From Erwinia rhapontici (GTDB lineage Bacteria; Pseudomonadota; Gammaproteobacteria; Enterobacterales; Enterobacteriaceae): a stretch of 64,000 bases of DNA. The notes beneath the pieces are model-generated. The model saw only the letters and a program-made list of their open reading frames with translations, was not told where the DNA came from and did not search any database. Shown here one piece after another: positions 1-9,044 of the stretch (position 1 is the first letter of the stretch; the number at the start of each line of letters is the position of its first letter). Location of the stretch: contig NZ_VRKO01000013.1 of NCBI RefSeq assembly GCF_012271765.1, positions 297,960 to 361,959 on the forward strand. The letters run 5' to 3'. Made by a program: the position numbers and the translations under genes.

Positions 1-37
1 TCAGTCCGTCCAGCGCCAGTAACGTGGTGTGTGTCAT
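1..37 (-). CDS. copA: CopA copper-exporting P-type ATPase, N-terminal start only
   Basis: Only the first 12 codons are in the window, reading MTHTTLLALDGL on the minus strand. E. coli CopA begins in the same style (a beta strand ending LDGLS just before the CxxC of the first heavy-metal-binding domain). The identification rests mainly on the upstream sequence, which is an almost exact copy of the CueR-controlled copA promoter, and on cueR lying 3.4 kb away, as in enterobacteria. CopA exports Cu(I) across the inner membrane. The metal-binding and ATPase parts lie outside the window. Confidence 0.85.
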   Translation of the reverse strand, partial: MTHTTLLALDGL

Positions 38-70
38 GATTTTCTCCTGAGTGAATATGTCACCGAAGCT

Positions 71-102
71 CAGGTTAAACCTTCCCGCAAGGGTAAGGTC
101 AA
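71..102 (-). promoter_or_regulatory. CueR-dependent copA promoter
   Basis: On the minus strand there is a -35 TTGACC (102-97), then a long 19-bp spacer, then a -10-like TAACCT (77-72). The spacer carries an imperfect dyad, ACCTTACCC and GGGAAGGT around TTGC (99-79), that nearly matches the E. coli copA operator. A 19-bp spacer with the dyad inside it is the hallmark of MerR-family activation, in which CueR twists the DNA when Cu(I) is bound. The copA start codon is at 37. This site explains the stretch between copA and yqiJ. Confidence 0.88.
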
Positions 103-256
103 GCCAGTGTAACGATATTTATCCCCAGGCCTGAGGGCATAAATAACCGAATTTACATCTGGATCTGCCTTTCCCGAGCACGTAAACTGTTTCAGCTTAT
201 TACTCAGGCGCAGCGTCACCTTTAGCCGGGTATTATCAGACAGGGAGGCGTCTGCA

Positions 257-892
257 ATGAATTTTATATTACTACCTGAAAATGCCATTTTTCTTATCAC
301 CTTCGCGTTGATCCTGTTATTTGGTCTGGTGGAAATTCTTGCCATGATATTTGGCATGAGTGTTTTCTCACATACTGATACCCTGCTGTCGCCGCATATT
401 CATGCCGGTGAGTCTTTATTTTCTCAGGGGCTGGACTGGTTAAATATTGGCAAAGTCCCTTTATTCATTCTGTTTATTCTCTTGCTGTCCTGCTTTTCTA
501 TCAGCGGAATGGTTTTACAGTGGGCACTGCTGTACGCGCTGGGCAAACCTCTTCCTGGCGGGCTGGTGGCGTTACCAGCGGGCGTAATCTCTGTGCTTTT
601 CGTGCGAAAAATAAGCGCCGTCCTTGCGCGTTTTTTACCACAATACGAAAGCAGCGCACTGTCTGAAGAGAGTTTTATTGGCTGTATGGCGACCGTGGTG
701 GGAGGAACGGCCAGCATGGGGCATCCTGCCCAGTGTCGGCTGGTCGATAAGTTTCAGCAAACGCATTATTTACGCGTACAGCCAGACAGCGAGGATGACA
801 TTTTCTCCCCTGGCGAGACCATTATTATTACGGCGCGTCTCACCTCATCTTTATTCGAAGGGATGTCTCATCCCTGGTCTGAACATCGGTAA
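257..892 (+). CDS. yqiJ: YqiJ-like inner-membrane OB-fold protein
   Basis: 211 residues. The N-terminal half has three hydrophobic helices (about residues 9-35, 65-95, 100-118). The C-terminal part reads as an OB/NfeD-like soluble domain with VVGGTASMGHPAQCRLVD and a closing VRPGE-like turn (SPGETIII). This is the YqiJ family, the membrane partner of the flotillin YqiK, which follows 38 bp downstream on the same strand. NfeD-type partners dock onto flotillin/SPFH proteins in membrane microdomains. In E. coli yqiJK sits elsewhere, near glgS; here the pair lies between copA and cueR. The direct role in copper handling, if any, is unknown. Confidence 0.85.
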   Translation: MNFILLPENAIFLITFALILLFGLVEILAMIFGMSVFSHTDTLLSPHIHAGESLFSQGLDWLNIGKVPLFILFILLLSCFSISGMVLQWALLYALGKPLPGGLVALPAGVISVLFVRKISAVLARFLPQYESSALSEESFIGCMATVVGGTASMGHPAQCRLVDKFQQTHYLRVQPDSEDDIFSPGETIIITARLTSSLFEGMSHPWSEHR

Positions 893-930
893 CACTGCCT
901 CACACGTCTATTTTTAACTAAGGGATTGTA

Positions 931-2709
931 ATGGAAGAAGTGACAAACATTGATAGTTGGTATTTCTGGGGTGAAATTGCATTAGCCGTTTTTGTCGTCC
1001 TTATTATTGTGGGGATTATATTCTCCCGGCTGTATAAAAAAGCCTCTGCGGAACAATCCTTTGTCAGAACTGGTCTGGGAGGACTAAAAGTGGTTCTTAG
1101 CGGCGGTTCCATTGTTCTGCCGGTATTTCATGAAATTATTCTGATTAACATGAATACGCTAAAACTGGAGGTGAGCCGTTCTAAAGTGGACAGCCTGATC
1201 ACCAAAGATCGTATGCGTGTTGATGTCGTTGTCGCTTTTTTTGTGCGGGTAAAACCGACGGTGGAAGGTATTTCAACCGCGGCTCAGACGCTGGGGCAAC
1301 GGACGTTATCCCCTGAGGATCTGCGCATCCTGGTGGAAGATAAATTTGTTGATGCGCTGCGTTCGACCGCGTCACAGATGACGATGCAGGATTTGCAGGA
1401 TACCCGTGAAAAATTTGTCCAGGGGGTACAAAACACGGTGGCGGAAGATCTGAGCAAAAATGGTCTTGAGCTGGAAAGCGTTTCTCTGACCAATTTTAAC
1501 CAGACCTCGAAGGAGTTTTTCGATCCGAATAACGCCTTTGACGCCGAGGGGCTGACCAAGCTGACGCAGGAAACGGAGCGCAGACGCCGCGAACGCAACG
1601 AAGTTGAGCAGGATGTTGAAGTTGCCGTGCGTGAAAAAAACCGTGATGCCCTGGCGCGCAAGCTGGAAATTGAACAGCAGGAATCTTTCATGTCTTTAGA
1701 TCAGGAACAGCAGATCAAGACACGTAGCGCTGAACAGTCCTCGAAAATTGCGACTTATGAGGCCGAACGCCGCCGCGAAGCAGAGCAGAGCCGGATCATG
1801 TCCGAACGTCAGATCCAGGAAGCGGAAATTGAAAGTAAGCAGGTGCTGAAAACCCGCGAAGTGGAAGCCAGCCGCGACGTTCAGGTCAAAGAGATTGAAC
1901 AAACCCGTGTCACTGAAATTGCACAGCAGGATAAAGCCATTGCGATTGCGGCAAAATCTGAACAGCAATCTCAGGCCCAGGCGCAGGCTAACCTTGCGCT
2001 GTCAGAAGCCGTGAAAGCCGAACAAAACGTGGTGACCACCCGTGAAACCGCGGAGGCCGATCGTGCCAAACAGGTTGCCCTGATCGAGGCCACTCAGGAC
2101 GCTGAAACCAAAGCGGTACAGTTAACCCTGAGTGCCCGTGCAGAGAAAGAAGCCGCAGAATTGCAGGCGGCGGCCATTATTCAGCTGGCAGAAGCAACGC
2201 GCAGAAAAGGCCTGGCGGAAGCGGAAGCCCAGCGTGCGCTGAATGATGCCGTTAATATGCTCTCCAGCGACCAGACCAGCCTGAAATTTAAACTTGCTCT
2301 GCTACAGGCGCTGCCAGCGGTTATTGAAAAATCCGTGGAGCCGATGAAAGCCATTGAAGGCATCAAAATCATCCAGGTGGATGGTTTAAATCGCACCTCA
2401 GGTGGGGCTTCCTCGGGGACTGCCACGATGGCCGGGGGAAATCTGGCGGAACAGGCGCTGTCTGCTGCACTCTCTTATCGTGCCCATGCGCCCATTCTGG
2501 ACTCATTGCTGAAGGAAGTGGGTCTGGCAGGAGGATCGCTCAACGATCTGACGGCGGGACTAGTGGCGGCCCAGGCGAGTGACAGCGATCAACCCGCAGC
2601 AAACGATGAGGCACCTTCTTCGCCTGCCAGTGCGGAGGTTGCCGTTCCTTTGGCTTCTTCACCTCCCGTCGAATCACTGACATCCGCGAAATTTACCCCC
2701 CTTATCTGA
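931..2709 (+). CDS. yqiK: YqiK flotillin-family protein
   Basis: 592 residues, full length for YqiK. There is one N-terminal membrane helix (about 14-34), an SPFH/band-7 domain (about 45-210), then a very long Ala/Glu/Gln-rich coiled coil (about 215-470, repeats of AEAER, EIEQ, AEAQRA) typical of flotillins, and a Gly/Ala-rich low-complexity tail. Flotillins form large oligomeric rings on functional membrane microdomains. It follows yqiJ and the two form an evident operon. It is distinct from the smaller stomatin-like QmcA encoded at 4266-5183, so this short region holds two unrelated-size SPFH proteins, each with its own NfeD/OB partner. Confidence 0.9.
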   Translation: MEEVTNIDSWYFWGEIALAVFVVLIIVGIIFSRLYKKASAEQSFVRTGLGGLKVVLSGGSIVLPVFHEIILINMNTLKLEVSRSKVDSLITKDRMRVDVVVAFFVRVKPTVEGISTAAQTLGQRTLSPEDLRILVEDKFVDALRSTASQMTMQDLQDTREKFVQGVQNTVAEDLSKNGLELESVSLTNFNQTSKEFFDPNNAFDAEGLTKLTQETERRRRERNEVEQDVEVAVREKNRDALARKLEIEQQESFMSLDQEQQIKTRSAEQSSKIATYEAERRREAEQSRIMSERQIQEAEIESKQVLKTREVEASRDVQVKEIEQTRVTEIAQQDKAIAIAAKSEQQSQAQAQANLALSEAVKAEQNVVTTRETAEADRAKQVALIEATQDAETKAVQLTLSARAEKEAAELQAAAIIQLAEATRRKGLAEAEAQRALNDAVNMLSSDQTSLKFKLALLQALPAVIEKSVEPMKAIEGIKIIQVDGLNRTSGGASSGTATMAGGNLAEQALSAALSYRAHAPILDSLLKEVGLAGGSLNDLTAGLVAAQASDSDQPAANDEAPSSPASAEVAVPLASSPPVESLTSAKFTPLI

Positions 2710-2713
2710 CCTC

Positions 2714-2742
2714 AATCCTCCTGGTCACCCACCAGGGGGATT
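2714..2742. terminator. Bidirectional hairpin between yqiK and the DUF2938 gene
   Basis: An 11-bp inverted repeat AATCCTCCTGG / CCAGGGGGATT (one mismatch) with a 7-nt loop sits exactly between two convergent stop codons. There is only a weak T tract on either side, so efficiency is uncertain. Confidence 0.6.
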
Positions 2743-2743
2743 G

Positions 2744-3238
2744 TTAACTCTGACTCATTAGTAATGCTGTCAGCCAGATGCCAATGCCAAAGGAGGTATG
2801 GGCGACCAGGCTGCGCCAGCGTACGGTCCAGGGGGCAGGGGTGTTGGCCGCCGCAAAGCCGAAGCCAAACGCAGGCTGCATCAGGCAATACGGTGCGACT
2901 ACGCTGACTATCCCCATCAGCAACGCGGGCAGGAATGTTGGCGCCGAAAGCCATTGTGGGCCGACGAGGACAATCAGCAGCACAGAGAACATTATCCCCG
3001 TCAAGTAGTGTGCTCCCCAGCCGACGGCCACTTCACCCCTGACCAGAGTGGCTTGCAAAATGGTGCAGTGGCTAAACGTCCCATGACGCATATGCCCCAG
3101 CCAGCGCCCGACCAGCCGATAGTCCAGAGAGGGGATTTTGAATAACTGCTTTTGCAGTAATGCCCAGAGATCCATTACCAGTGTTGCGCCGGTTCCCAAC
3201 AAAACAGCTTGCCCTGCCAGCATTAAACTCTCCTGCAT
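2744..3238 (-). CDS. DUF2938 family membrane protein
   Basis: 164 residues with four predicted membrane segments (about 7-25, 70-92, 98-120, 140-160) and the family features GTGATLVMDLW near the N terminus and LVGRWLGHMRHG in the first loop. DUF2938 proteins are small polytopic inner-membrane proteins of unknown function. The gene is convergent with yqiK and divergent from cueR, with a 170-bp gap to cueR. It is not in this place in E. coli, so it is part of the accessory insert between copA and cueR. Confidence 0.75.
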   Translation of the reverse strand: MQESLMLAGQAVLLGTGATLVMDLWALLQKQLFKIPSLDYRLVGRWLGHMRHGTFSHCTILQATLVRGEVAVGWGAHYLTGIMFSVLLIVLVGPQWLSAPTFLPALLMGIVSVVAPYCLMQPAFGFGFAAANTPAPWTVRWRSLVAHTSFGIGIWLTALLMSQS

Positions 3239-3409
3239 CGTGCCGTCCTCTTCACGTGTTTATTTTGTCGACTGTCTGTGATTGGCATGCAGGATGTCAA
3301 AGTAAACGGCAGCAACCTGTACCAAAGTAGAGGGGACGAAGACCTGTTGTTTGACTGAGACAGAAAATTGGATTAGTTATGGATCCTGCTTAAGCCGCCC
3401 GGAGGAATA

Positions 3410-3820
3410 ATGAATATCAGCGACGTGGCAAAGAAAACCGGATTAACCAGCAAAGCGATCCGTTTTTATGAAGAGAAAGGGCTGGTGACGCCGCCGCTGC
3501 GCACGGAAAATGGCTATCGCAGCTACAGTGCCAAACACCTGGAGGAGCTGACGCTGCTGCGCCAGGCCCGCCAGGTCGGATTTAATCTGGATGAGTGCCG
3601 CGAGATGGTCGGCCTGTTTAACGATCCTGAACGCCACAGCGCCGATGTGAAGGCGAGGACGCTCAGCAAAGTGCGGGAGATCGAAGTTCATATCAGTGAA
3701 CTCCAGCTAATGCGTCAGAAGTTGCTCGATCTCGCCGCCAGTTGCCCGGGCGATGACAGCGCCGAGTGCCCGATCATTAATCACCTGGCCGGATGCTGTC
3801 ACAGCGCTAAGCAGGGTTAA
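3410..3820 (+). CDS. cueR: CueR, Cu(I)-responsive MerR-family activator
   Basis: 136 residues. The N-terminal MerR winged helix-turn-helix (residues 1-38, with [12 protein letters not shown]) is followed by the dimerisation helix. The Cu(I)-binding loop has Cys112 and Cys120 ([12 protein letters not shown]) and Ser77, which are the residues CueR uses to bind a single Cu(I), and a tail with CC (129-130). This distinguishes it from ZntR, SoxR and HmrR-like paralogues. A strong GGAGGAATA Shine-Dalgarno stretch precedes the ATG. It should activate copA through the operator at 71-102 and also cueO elsewhere in the genome. Confidence 0.95.
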   Translation: MNISDVAKKTGLTSKAIRFYEEKGLVTPPLRTENGYRSYSAKHLEELTLLRQARQVGFNLDECREMVGLFNDPERHSADVKARTLSKVREIEVHISELQLMRQKLLDLAASCPGDDSAECPIINHLAGCCHSAKQG

Positions 3821-4269
3821 ACCCCACGACGGACAACGCGTAGCGTGATCCCTTCGACCGCTACCACGGTGATCTGGGTTCCGGCGGGCAAATCTTCCTC
3901 TGCCTGGACGCGCCAGTTACCATCACCAATACGCACATGCCCGAAGCCATTGACCAGCCCGGCATCCAGCGTCAGCTGGCGGCCAATCATCTGCTGACCC
4001 CGCTGATTCAACGTCGAAGGAGGATTTCGGCGGTCGCGGTGCTTAAGCCAGCGATACCACCACAGTGCAGCGAGAATGGTCAGTACGGCAAAACTCAGCC
4101 CCTGCCACTCCCATGGCATGGGCACCAGCCATACCAGCAGGCTGACCAGCACGGCAGCAACGCCGCTCCACAGCAGATAACCACTGGCACCCAGCATTTC
4201 CGCCGCCAGCAGCAGGCCGCCGAAGGTCAGCCATAGCCACCACGGGTTAGCGAGCAGTTCATCGATCAT
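3817..4269 (-). CDS. ybbJ: YbbJ, NfeD-family partner of QmcA
   Basis: 150 residues. Two or three hydrophobic helices (about 10-75) are followed by a cytoplasmic OB-fold domain (about 90-150), the standard NfeD1b layout. Its start overlaps the qmcA stop by 4 bp (ATGA), so the pair is translationally coupled, as in E. coli. NfeD/stomatin pairs organise membrane protein quality control with FtsH-type proteases; the exact role of YbbJ is not established. The 3' end overlaps the cueR stop by a few bases in convergent orientation. Confidence 0.9.
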   Translation of the reverse strand: MIDELLANPWWLWLTFGGLLLAAEMLGASGYLLWSGVAAVLVSLLVWLVPMPWEWQGLSFAVLTILAALWWYRWLKHRDRRNPPSTLNQRGQQMIGRQLTLDAGLVNGFGHVRIGDGNWRVQAEEDLPAGTQITVVAVEGITLRVVRRGV

Positions 4270-5183
4270 CGGCGGTTACGCTCCGCTTTGCTTTCGCCCA
4301 GCAGTTCGCTGATCCCGGCAATGGATCCCATCAGGCTGCTGGCTTCCAGCGGCATCATCACCACTTTACTGTTGCTGGAGGAGCCGATGTTTTGCAGGGC
4401 ATCAGTATATTTCTGCGCTACAAAGTAGTTAATCGCCTGAATATCCCCGGCGGCAATGGCTTCAGATACCATTTTTGTTGCCTGGGCTTCGGCTTCTGCA
4501 CTACGTTCTCGCGCTTCTGCAGCAAGGAATGCAGATTGACGTTCACCTTCCGCTTTGAGGATTTGCGACTGTTTTTCCCCTTCAGCACGCAGGATCGCGG
4601 CCTGGCGAACCCCTTCCGCTTCCAGAATATCGGCACGCTTGGTTCGTTCGGCTTTCATCTGGGCGTTCATCGAGGCGATCAGTTCAGCCGGTGGGCGAAC
4701 ATCGCGGATCTCAATACGGGTAATTTTGATGCCCCATGGGTTGGTCGCTTCATCGACAATATGCAGCAGGCGGGTATTGATGTTGTCACGTTGCGACAGC
4801 ATTTCATCCAGTTCCATCGATCCCAGCACGGTACGCATGTTGGTCATCGTCAGGTTGATGATTGCCAGCTCAAGATTGCTGACCTCATAGGCGGCGCGTG
4901 CCGGGTCAACCACCTGAATAAAGCACACGGCATCAATGGTGACGCTGGCGTTATCTTTAGAGATGATCTCCTGCGAGGGGATATCCAGCACTTGTTCCAT
5001 CATATTGATTTTACGGCCCACGCGATCCATAAACGGGATCACCAGATTCAGGCCGGGCTGGAGTGTGTTGGTATAGCGGCCGAAGCGTTCAACGGTCCAC
5101 TGAAAACCTTGTGGGACGATTTTGATACCTGACCAGACGAGGATCAGGGCCAGAATGATAATGACGGGAATCACAGCCAACAT
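4266..5183 (-). CDS. qmcA: QmcA, stomatin-like SPFH membrane protein
   Basis: 305 residues from the chosen ATG at 5183, which has GGAGG nine bases upstream and matches the E. coli N terminus; the open frame runs 29 codons further upstream without a better start. There is one N-terminal membrane anchor, a band-7/SPFH domain (about 20-180, with [19 protein letters not shown]), a coiled-coil Ala/Glu segment (about 185-255), and a C-terminal [17 protein letters not shown]. In E. coli QmcA is a periplasm-facing inner-membrane protein whose overproduction suppresses loss of FtsH and HtpX. fetA and fetB, which follow in E. coli, are missing here. Confidence 0.93.
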   Translation of the reverse strand: MLAVIPVIIILALILVWSGIKIVPQGFQWTVERFGRYTNTLQPGLNLVIPFMDRVGRKINMMEQVLDIPSQEIISKDNASVTIDAVCFIQVVDPARAAYEVSNLELAIINLTMTNMRTVLGSMELDEMLSQRDNINTRLLHIVDEATNPWGIKITRIEIRDVRPPAELIASMNAQMKAERTKRADILEAEGVRQAAILRAEGEKQSQILKAEGERQSAFLAAEARERSAEAEAQATKMVSEAIAAGDIQAINYFVAQKYTDALQNIGSSSNSKVVMMPLEASSLMGSIAGISELLGESKAERNRR

Positions 5184-5360
5184 AAAAATAACCTCCAGAT
5201 TGTTATTATTCATCACTTTACTGGGCGACCCTTTAGCCCGAACGCCCTTTCGACACTCGAATCCGTCCACCAGAGCACAGCGCTACCGGGTTGCACCTTA
5301 TCTGATGATATTGTAACACCCATGACAGCGCCATCCCGCTGTTGTTGGTATTGTTAGCGC

Positions 5361-6224
5361 TTAACTCTTTTGTCTGGCGAACTGGAAAGAGAAATCAGCA
5401 ATGTAGCTGCCTTCGGCCTGTGCGATCGCTTTTGACAATGCCTGGTAATAGGGCTCAAGCCCAATCGCTTCAATCTCGGCAATTTTGTCGCGAATAGGGG
5501 CGCAGAACAGGGCCGGATTGCCTGCGGCCTGGCGCTTATTGTTGACGGGCAACTCGTTGGTCACTGCTTTCATCGCGGTACGCAGTGCCTGGCGATAGCT
5601 GCCTGGCACGTTATTCACATTCTCAGATGCCGTCAAAACGTTGAGGGTGGGGAACTCATCTGCCATTACCGCAGACTTAAGCCTGTCAAAGAATTGCTGA
5701 AACAGCTGGAATGACCCCAGATCGGTGACTTTGGGTTTGGTTGATTTACCGCTGGTGTTTCCCACCGTCCTGGTGGCTTCCTGATGAGGCGAGGTTATCT
5801 TGTGCAGTTGAAGGTCAAAAAGGTAATCCGCGTGCTTTCTGCGCTCCTGCAGATCCGGGAACTTCTCATTGAAGGCTTTGATGAACTCAGGAGCAGGCAG
5901 ATCGGCCAGCGCATGATTATCCAGCCAGTCGGACCGCGCAAACAGGGCTGGCTTAATAAACCAGGCGGGGACAGGTTCAGAGAAACGTACCGACTGACCT
6001 TTGCGGTCAAATTCGACGAACTCTGCGCCTTTATCGAAGGCGAAGCAGCAATGTTTAAAACTGATAATCGTGTCATTAATGATCAGCGCATCTTTGACAA
6101 ATTTTGCCACCTCGGCACTCATCACAAATGCTGTTTTTTTGTCACTATCACGAAGGACATAGTTCAAATCGGCCACTGACTTCACGCCAGGCTCAAGATC
6201 AAACTCAAAGAAAATATGTGACAT
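5361..6224 (-). CDS. Unrecognised 287-residue protein
   Basis: The ATG at 6224 has AGGAAG eight bases upstream; the open frame extends 31 codons further but that start has no ribosome-binding site. No signal peptide or membrane segment is visible. The N-terminal part (MSHIFFEFDLEPG) reads as beta-rich, a middle linker (about 140-160) is rich in Ser/Thr/Lys, and the C-terminal part is helical. I do not recognise the family. It is the last of four same-strand genes (5361-7606) that occupy the place of fetAB between qmcA and ybbN. A 122-bp gap separates it from the next gene. Confidence 0.7.
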   Translation of the reverse strand: MSHIFFEFDLEPGVKSVADLNYVLRDSDKKTAFVMSAEVAKFVKDALIINDTIISFKHCCFAFDKGAEFVEFDRKGQSVRFSEPVPAWFIKPALFARSDWLDNHALADLPAPEFIKAFNEKFPDLQERRKHADYLFDLQLHKITSPHQEATRTVGNTSGKSTKPKVTDLGSFQLFQQFFDRLKSAVMADEFPTLNVLTASENVNNVPGSYRQALRTAMKAVTNELPVNNKRQAAGNPALFCAPIRDKIAEIEAIGLEPYYQALSKAIAQAEGSYIADFSFQFARQKS

Positions 6225-6346
6225 ATTATTAACTTCCTGTTTCCCGGGGGAAGTCATAATATCATATCTTCGAGTGTGAAAGTCAGCGGCCTGTGAGCGA
6301 AGAACAGGGCAACGCAATGCAGAGACTTTTTAACAGACTGCCTTCG

Positions 6347-6592
6347 TTAAAATCCGATTTTAAGGTCAATTCCGGTGCTGTCACGTTTCATCGTGAGCTT
6401 TGCATCATCCCGGGCAACAACGCTGACCACCACTGACTTCAGATCATCCATACTCAACGTCATCAGACGGGCATTCAGCAACAGAATCGTCCTTAACATT
6501 TCATCCCCGAACTCTGATGAGATGTGATCCATCATCCGGTGATGTTTCTCAACGTTTACCTTGTCTTCAATCGGCTGTGAAAATCGGGTCAT
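6347..6592 (-). CDS. Small unrecognised protein, coupled to its upstream neighbour
   Basis: 81 residues, mostly helical by composition, with charged termini and no membrane segment. Its start codon overlaps the stop of the 92-residue gene by 4 bp (ATGA), so the two are co-translated. It has Met-rich short helices (RLMTLSMDDL) and a C-terminal beta-like KLTMKRDSTGIDLKIGF. I know no family for it. The coupling and normal codon use support a real gene. Confidence 0.6.
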   Translation of the reverse strand: MTRFSQPIEDKVNVEKHHRMMDHISSEFGDEMLRTILLLNARLMTLSMDDLKSVVVSVVARDDAKLTMKRDSTGIDLKIGF

Positions 6593-6867
6593 TGCGTTAC
6601 CCCATGGGATAATTTCGTTAATGTAGCCTGACAGGCCCGAACAGAGACCATCTGTCGTTCAAGCAATTCCGCATAATTAATCTGTTCTGCAGCAGACCCT
6701 CGCTCCAGTTTTATCGTAAGCGAGAGTGCGTGGCTCGCTGCCTGTGAAAGTTGCAGGCAGGCTGAAAGATGTTCTTTTCGATACTGTTCGCTGTCCGAGA
6801 GCGCCTTAAGCAAGATCGAACGCGCTTCTGCAATCAGCGCCAGGTGTTCCGGTATCATTTGAGTCAC
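6589..6867 (-). CDS. Small unrecognised helical protein
   Basis: 92 residues that look like a helical hairpin (about 5-45 and 60-90) without membrane segments. A TCACTCTCC on the plus strand just upstream reads GGAGAGTGA on the minus strand, a good Shine-Dalgarno. It heads a two-gene coupled unit with the 81-residue gene. Length and helicity resemble small chaperone- or adaptor-like subunits, but that is only an impression and no function can be assigned. Confidence 0.6.
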   Translation of the reverse strand: MTQMIPEHLALIAEARSILLKALSDSEQYRKEHLSACLQLSQAASHALSLTIKLERGSAAEQINYAELLERQMVSVRACQATLTKLSHGVTQ

Positions 6868-6931
6868 TCTCCATTGTCGTTTCGAAAGGGGTCAGGTGAT
6901 GACCTGACCCATTGGAAAAGCCTGTGCACTT

Positions 6932-7606
6932 TTAGTGGAAGTGCGAATGACCACCGAAACCTTCGGAGCGCGAGTTGTCATGGCCGTAACCGTGACCACC
7001 AAAAGCGGCACTGTGCGCATTATCGCCACCGCGATTGCCAGAACCACCGTGTGAAGCATGGCCGCCCTGACCTCCGGCGTTACCTTTGCCGGTAGCGAAC
7101 GTGATTTTCGAGACGGAGACGGGTTTATTTAAGATGACTGAGGGCATCGACTGGACGGGTGTTTTGACACCGATGTTCACTGCCGGGCTCAGGGTCGCCA
7201 TTGGCTGGCGGGCCATTGCGCCCAGTAAACGGTCATCATGGCTGACGCGTTCCTTACTCTGGGCAACCGTATTTGCCAAGTCGGCCGCCTTAGCATCGGT
7301 TTGCTGCTGTTGTACCTGATTGCGATACGTTGTTCCGTTGACTTCTCTCTGCGCAGCCCGACGGTCGGCACGGATCTTGTCACCTTGCATTGCTAAAGAG
7401 TCATTGAAAGATCCATCGGCGTTAAAGCGACCTGTTCCATCATTGCTGTCCGTTTCGTTGTAATGTGCCAGATTGTCTTTTTCTTGCTCCTGCAACTGAT
7501 GCAGAGTTGATACTGCATCATTAAAGGCGTGGGACTGATCTTCAGCAGACGTATTAAAAGAGGATAGAAGGGCCAGGGCAGTAAGCGCGATCATCGTGCG
7601 TTTCAT
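6932..7606 (-). CDS. Exported protein with Gly/His-rich tail
   Basis: 224 residues. A clear signal peptide (MKRTMIALTALALLSSFNTSA, cleavage near residue 21) is followed by a helical Gln/Lys/Asp-rich region (about 22-130) and a C-terminal tail (about 170-224) dominated by Gly and His, ending GGHSHFH. About a dozen His residues in the last 55 suggest metal binding (Ni, Zn or Cu) in the periplasm. This is an inference from composition, but it fits its place near copper genes. It is upstream of, and probably separately transcribed from, the 92-residue gene (64-bp gap). Family not recognised. Confidence 0.65.
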   Translation of the reverse strand: MKRTMIALTALALLSSFNTSAEDQSHAFNDAVSTLHQLQEQEKDNLAHYNETDSNDGTGRFNADGSFNDSLAMQGDKIRADRRAAQREVNGTTYRNQVQQQQTDAKAADLANTVAQSKERVSHDDRLLGAMARQPMATLSPAVNIGVKTPVQSMPSVILNKPVSVSKITFATGKGNAGGQGGHASHGGSGNRGGDNAHSAAFGGHGYGHDNSRSEGFGGHSHFH

Positions 7607-8082
7607 GATTTTTCCAGTAGATATGAAGGGTTAATAACGTTGCGATATCAGAATTCTGATACTGACCACGCAGATTTAACTGTCATTATCCTTTTGACTT
7701 TGTTGTGGCTTTTATTCTGTGGTATGTCACCTGATGTGACTTCGCTATGTGAGCAATGTTAGTCTTATTGCTGTCTATGTAAGTTGACTTTAGTCAATAT
7801 TTTGACGGTATTTTTAATTGCCCATAAGTCTTTATAGTGAGTGTTTGATTTTATTAGTCTTTAGTTAGTCTTGTGGGCGTCAGCGGTGCAGGCCATTCTT
7901 CACGGGGAAGGTGAGTCAAGGTCAGTTCATGGCAGGGTAAATAGCGTGACTCAAAAATCAGGCCCAGGTATCCGTTTTAACAGAGATATATTTTCTTTCA
8001 GACTGGATTAAGACTAATGATGGTGGGGAGTGCTACAGAGTACGAGCAGAGGGAAGGGGAGCCGGGATGTTATTGATATACG
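7607..8082. other. Long AT-rich non-coding stretch
   Basis: 476 bp without a supportable gene between the exported His-rich protein and the ybbN terminator. It should hold the promoter of the 6932-7606 gene. Several TTAGTC/TGACTT-like direct short repeats (about 7730-7880) are visible but form no clear operator. I see no RNA gene here. Confidence 0.5.
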
Positions 8083-8115
8083 GCAGGCCGATGGGTGTGC
8101 CATCGGCCTGCTGTG
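8083..8115 (-). terminator. Terminator downstream of ybbN
   Basis: An inverted repeat GCAGGCCGATGG / CCATCGGCCTGC (12 bp, one loop of GTGTG-type sequence) lies just past the ybbN stop at 8118. The minus-strand side lacks a strong T tract; the plus-strand side has TGTTTTA. Confidence 0.6.
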
Positions 8116-8117
8116 TT

Positions 8118-8975
8118 TTAGTAGAGCAGAGAGTAGAGCTGACGACGGTATTTCGCCGCCAGCGCATCGCCGGTACCCAGCGCGGCGAGAATGTCCTGCA
8201 AAATTTTACGCGCCTGACCGTTGGCCGCGGCGAGATCTTTCTTCAGATGAGAGAACAGCAGTTCCAGCGCTTCTTCGTTGCGCCCGACCTGGTGGTATTG
8301 TAATGCCAGCTGGGTAGCCAGTTCGGCATTGTCCGGATCAGCGTCGATCTGCTGTTGCAGTTGCTGGATTTCGGGTGTGTCCGCAGCCTGCTTCAGCAGC
8401 TCGATCTGTGCTACCAGACCCTGGTAGCGCGTATCCTGATCCTGCAAAGGCACCACTTTCAGTACCGCTTCGGCCTCTTCGCTGCGGGTCAGCCCGATCA
8501 GCACTTCGGCCAGCAGGAAACCGATGTCGCTGCGCTGGTTGCTCAGTGCCCACGCCTCTTTCAGCAGCGGTAGGGCTTCAATCAGTTTGCCTTCGTCCAT
8601 CAGCTGCATCGCCTGCTGGGCTTTCAGCTCTTCTTCTTTCGGCAGCACTTTCTCTAAAAGGGCACGCACGGCTTCTTCCGGCTGCGGACCCTGGAAACCG
8701 TCGACCGGCTGACCATTCTGGAACAGGTAGACCGTCGGGATGGAACGCAGTCCAAACTGCTGCGCAACGGCCGGTTCCGCGTCACAGTCCAGCCTTGCCA
8801 GAACGAACTGACCGGCATACTCCTGCGCCAGACGATCCAGCAGCGGCGTCAGGTGCTGACAATGCTGGCTGCGTTCTGACCAGAAGTAAAACAGCACCGG
8901 GATCTGCATCGACTGTTCCAGCGTCTGTTGCAGGTTGGTTTCATTAATTTCGACAATAGCGGCTTGTGGTGACAT
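8118..8975 (-). CDS. ybbN: YbbN/CnoX, thioredoxin-like holdase chaperone
   Basis: 285 residues from the ATG at 8975, matching the E. coli start. The N-terminal thioredoxin fold (about 10-110) has SQHC instead of the canonical WCGPC, so it cannot act as a normal thioredoxin. The C-terminal TPR-like helices (about 115-285) include the family signature [19 protein letters not shown]. In E. coli CnoX binds unfolding proteins under hypochlorous acid stress and passes them to GroEL and DnaK. It is first in a likely ybbO-ybbN locus, as in E. coli. Confidence 0.95.
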   Translation of the reverse strand: MSPQAAIVEINETNLQQTLEQSMQIPVLFYFWSERSQHCQHLTPLLDRLAQEYAGQFVLARLDCDAEPAVAQQFGLRSIPTVYLFQNGQPVDGFQGPQPEEAVRALLEKVLPKEEELKAQQAMQLMDEGKLIEALPLLKEAWALSNQRSDIGFLLAEVLIGLTRSEEAEAVLKVVPLQDQDTRYQGLVAQIELLKQAADTPEIQQLQQQIDADPDNAELATQLALQYHQVGRNEEALELLFSHLKKDLAAANGQARKILQDILAALGTGDALAAKYRRQLYSLLY

Positions 8976-9044
8976 GAATTCGTCTCTTTTCACGTAAGTT
9001 TCTTACTGTATTGGGGCGAGGGGCGATGCTTCAAGGCCCGGCGA

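Noticed and set aside
70-357. 95-residue minus-strand ORF beside copA
   Set aside because: It lies across the CueR-type copA promoter and the start of yqiJ; its content is explained by the operator and by the other strand.
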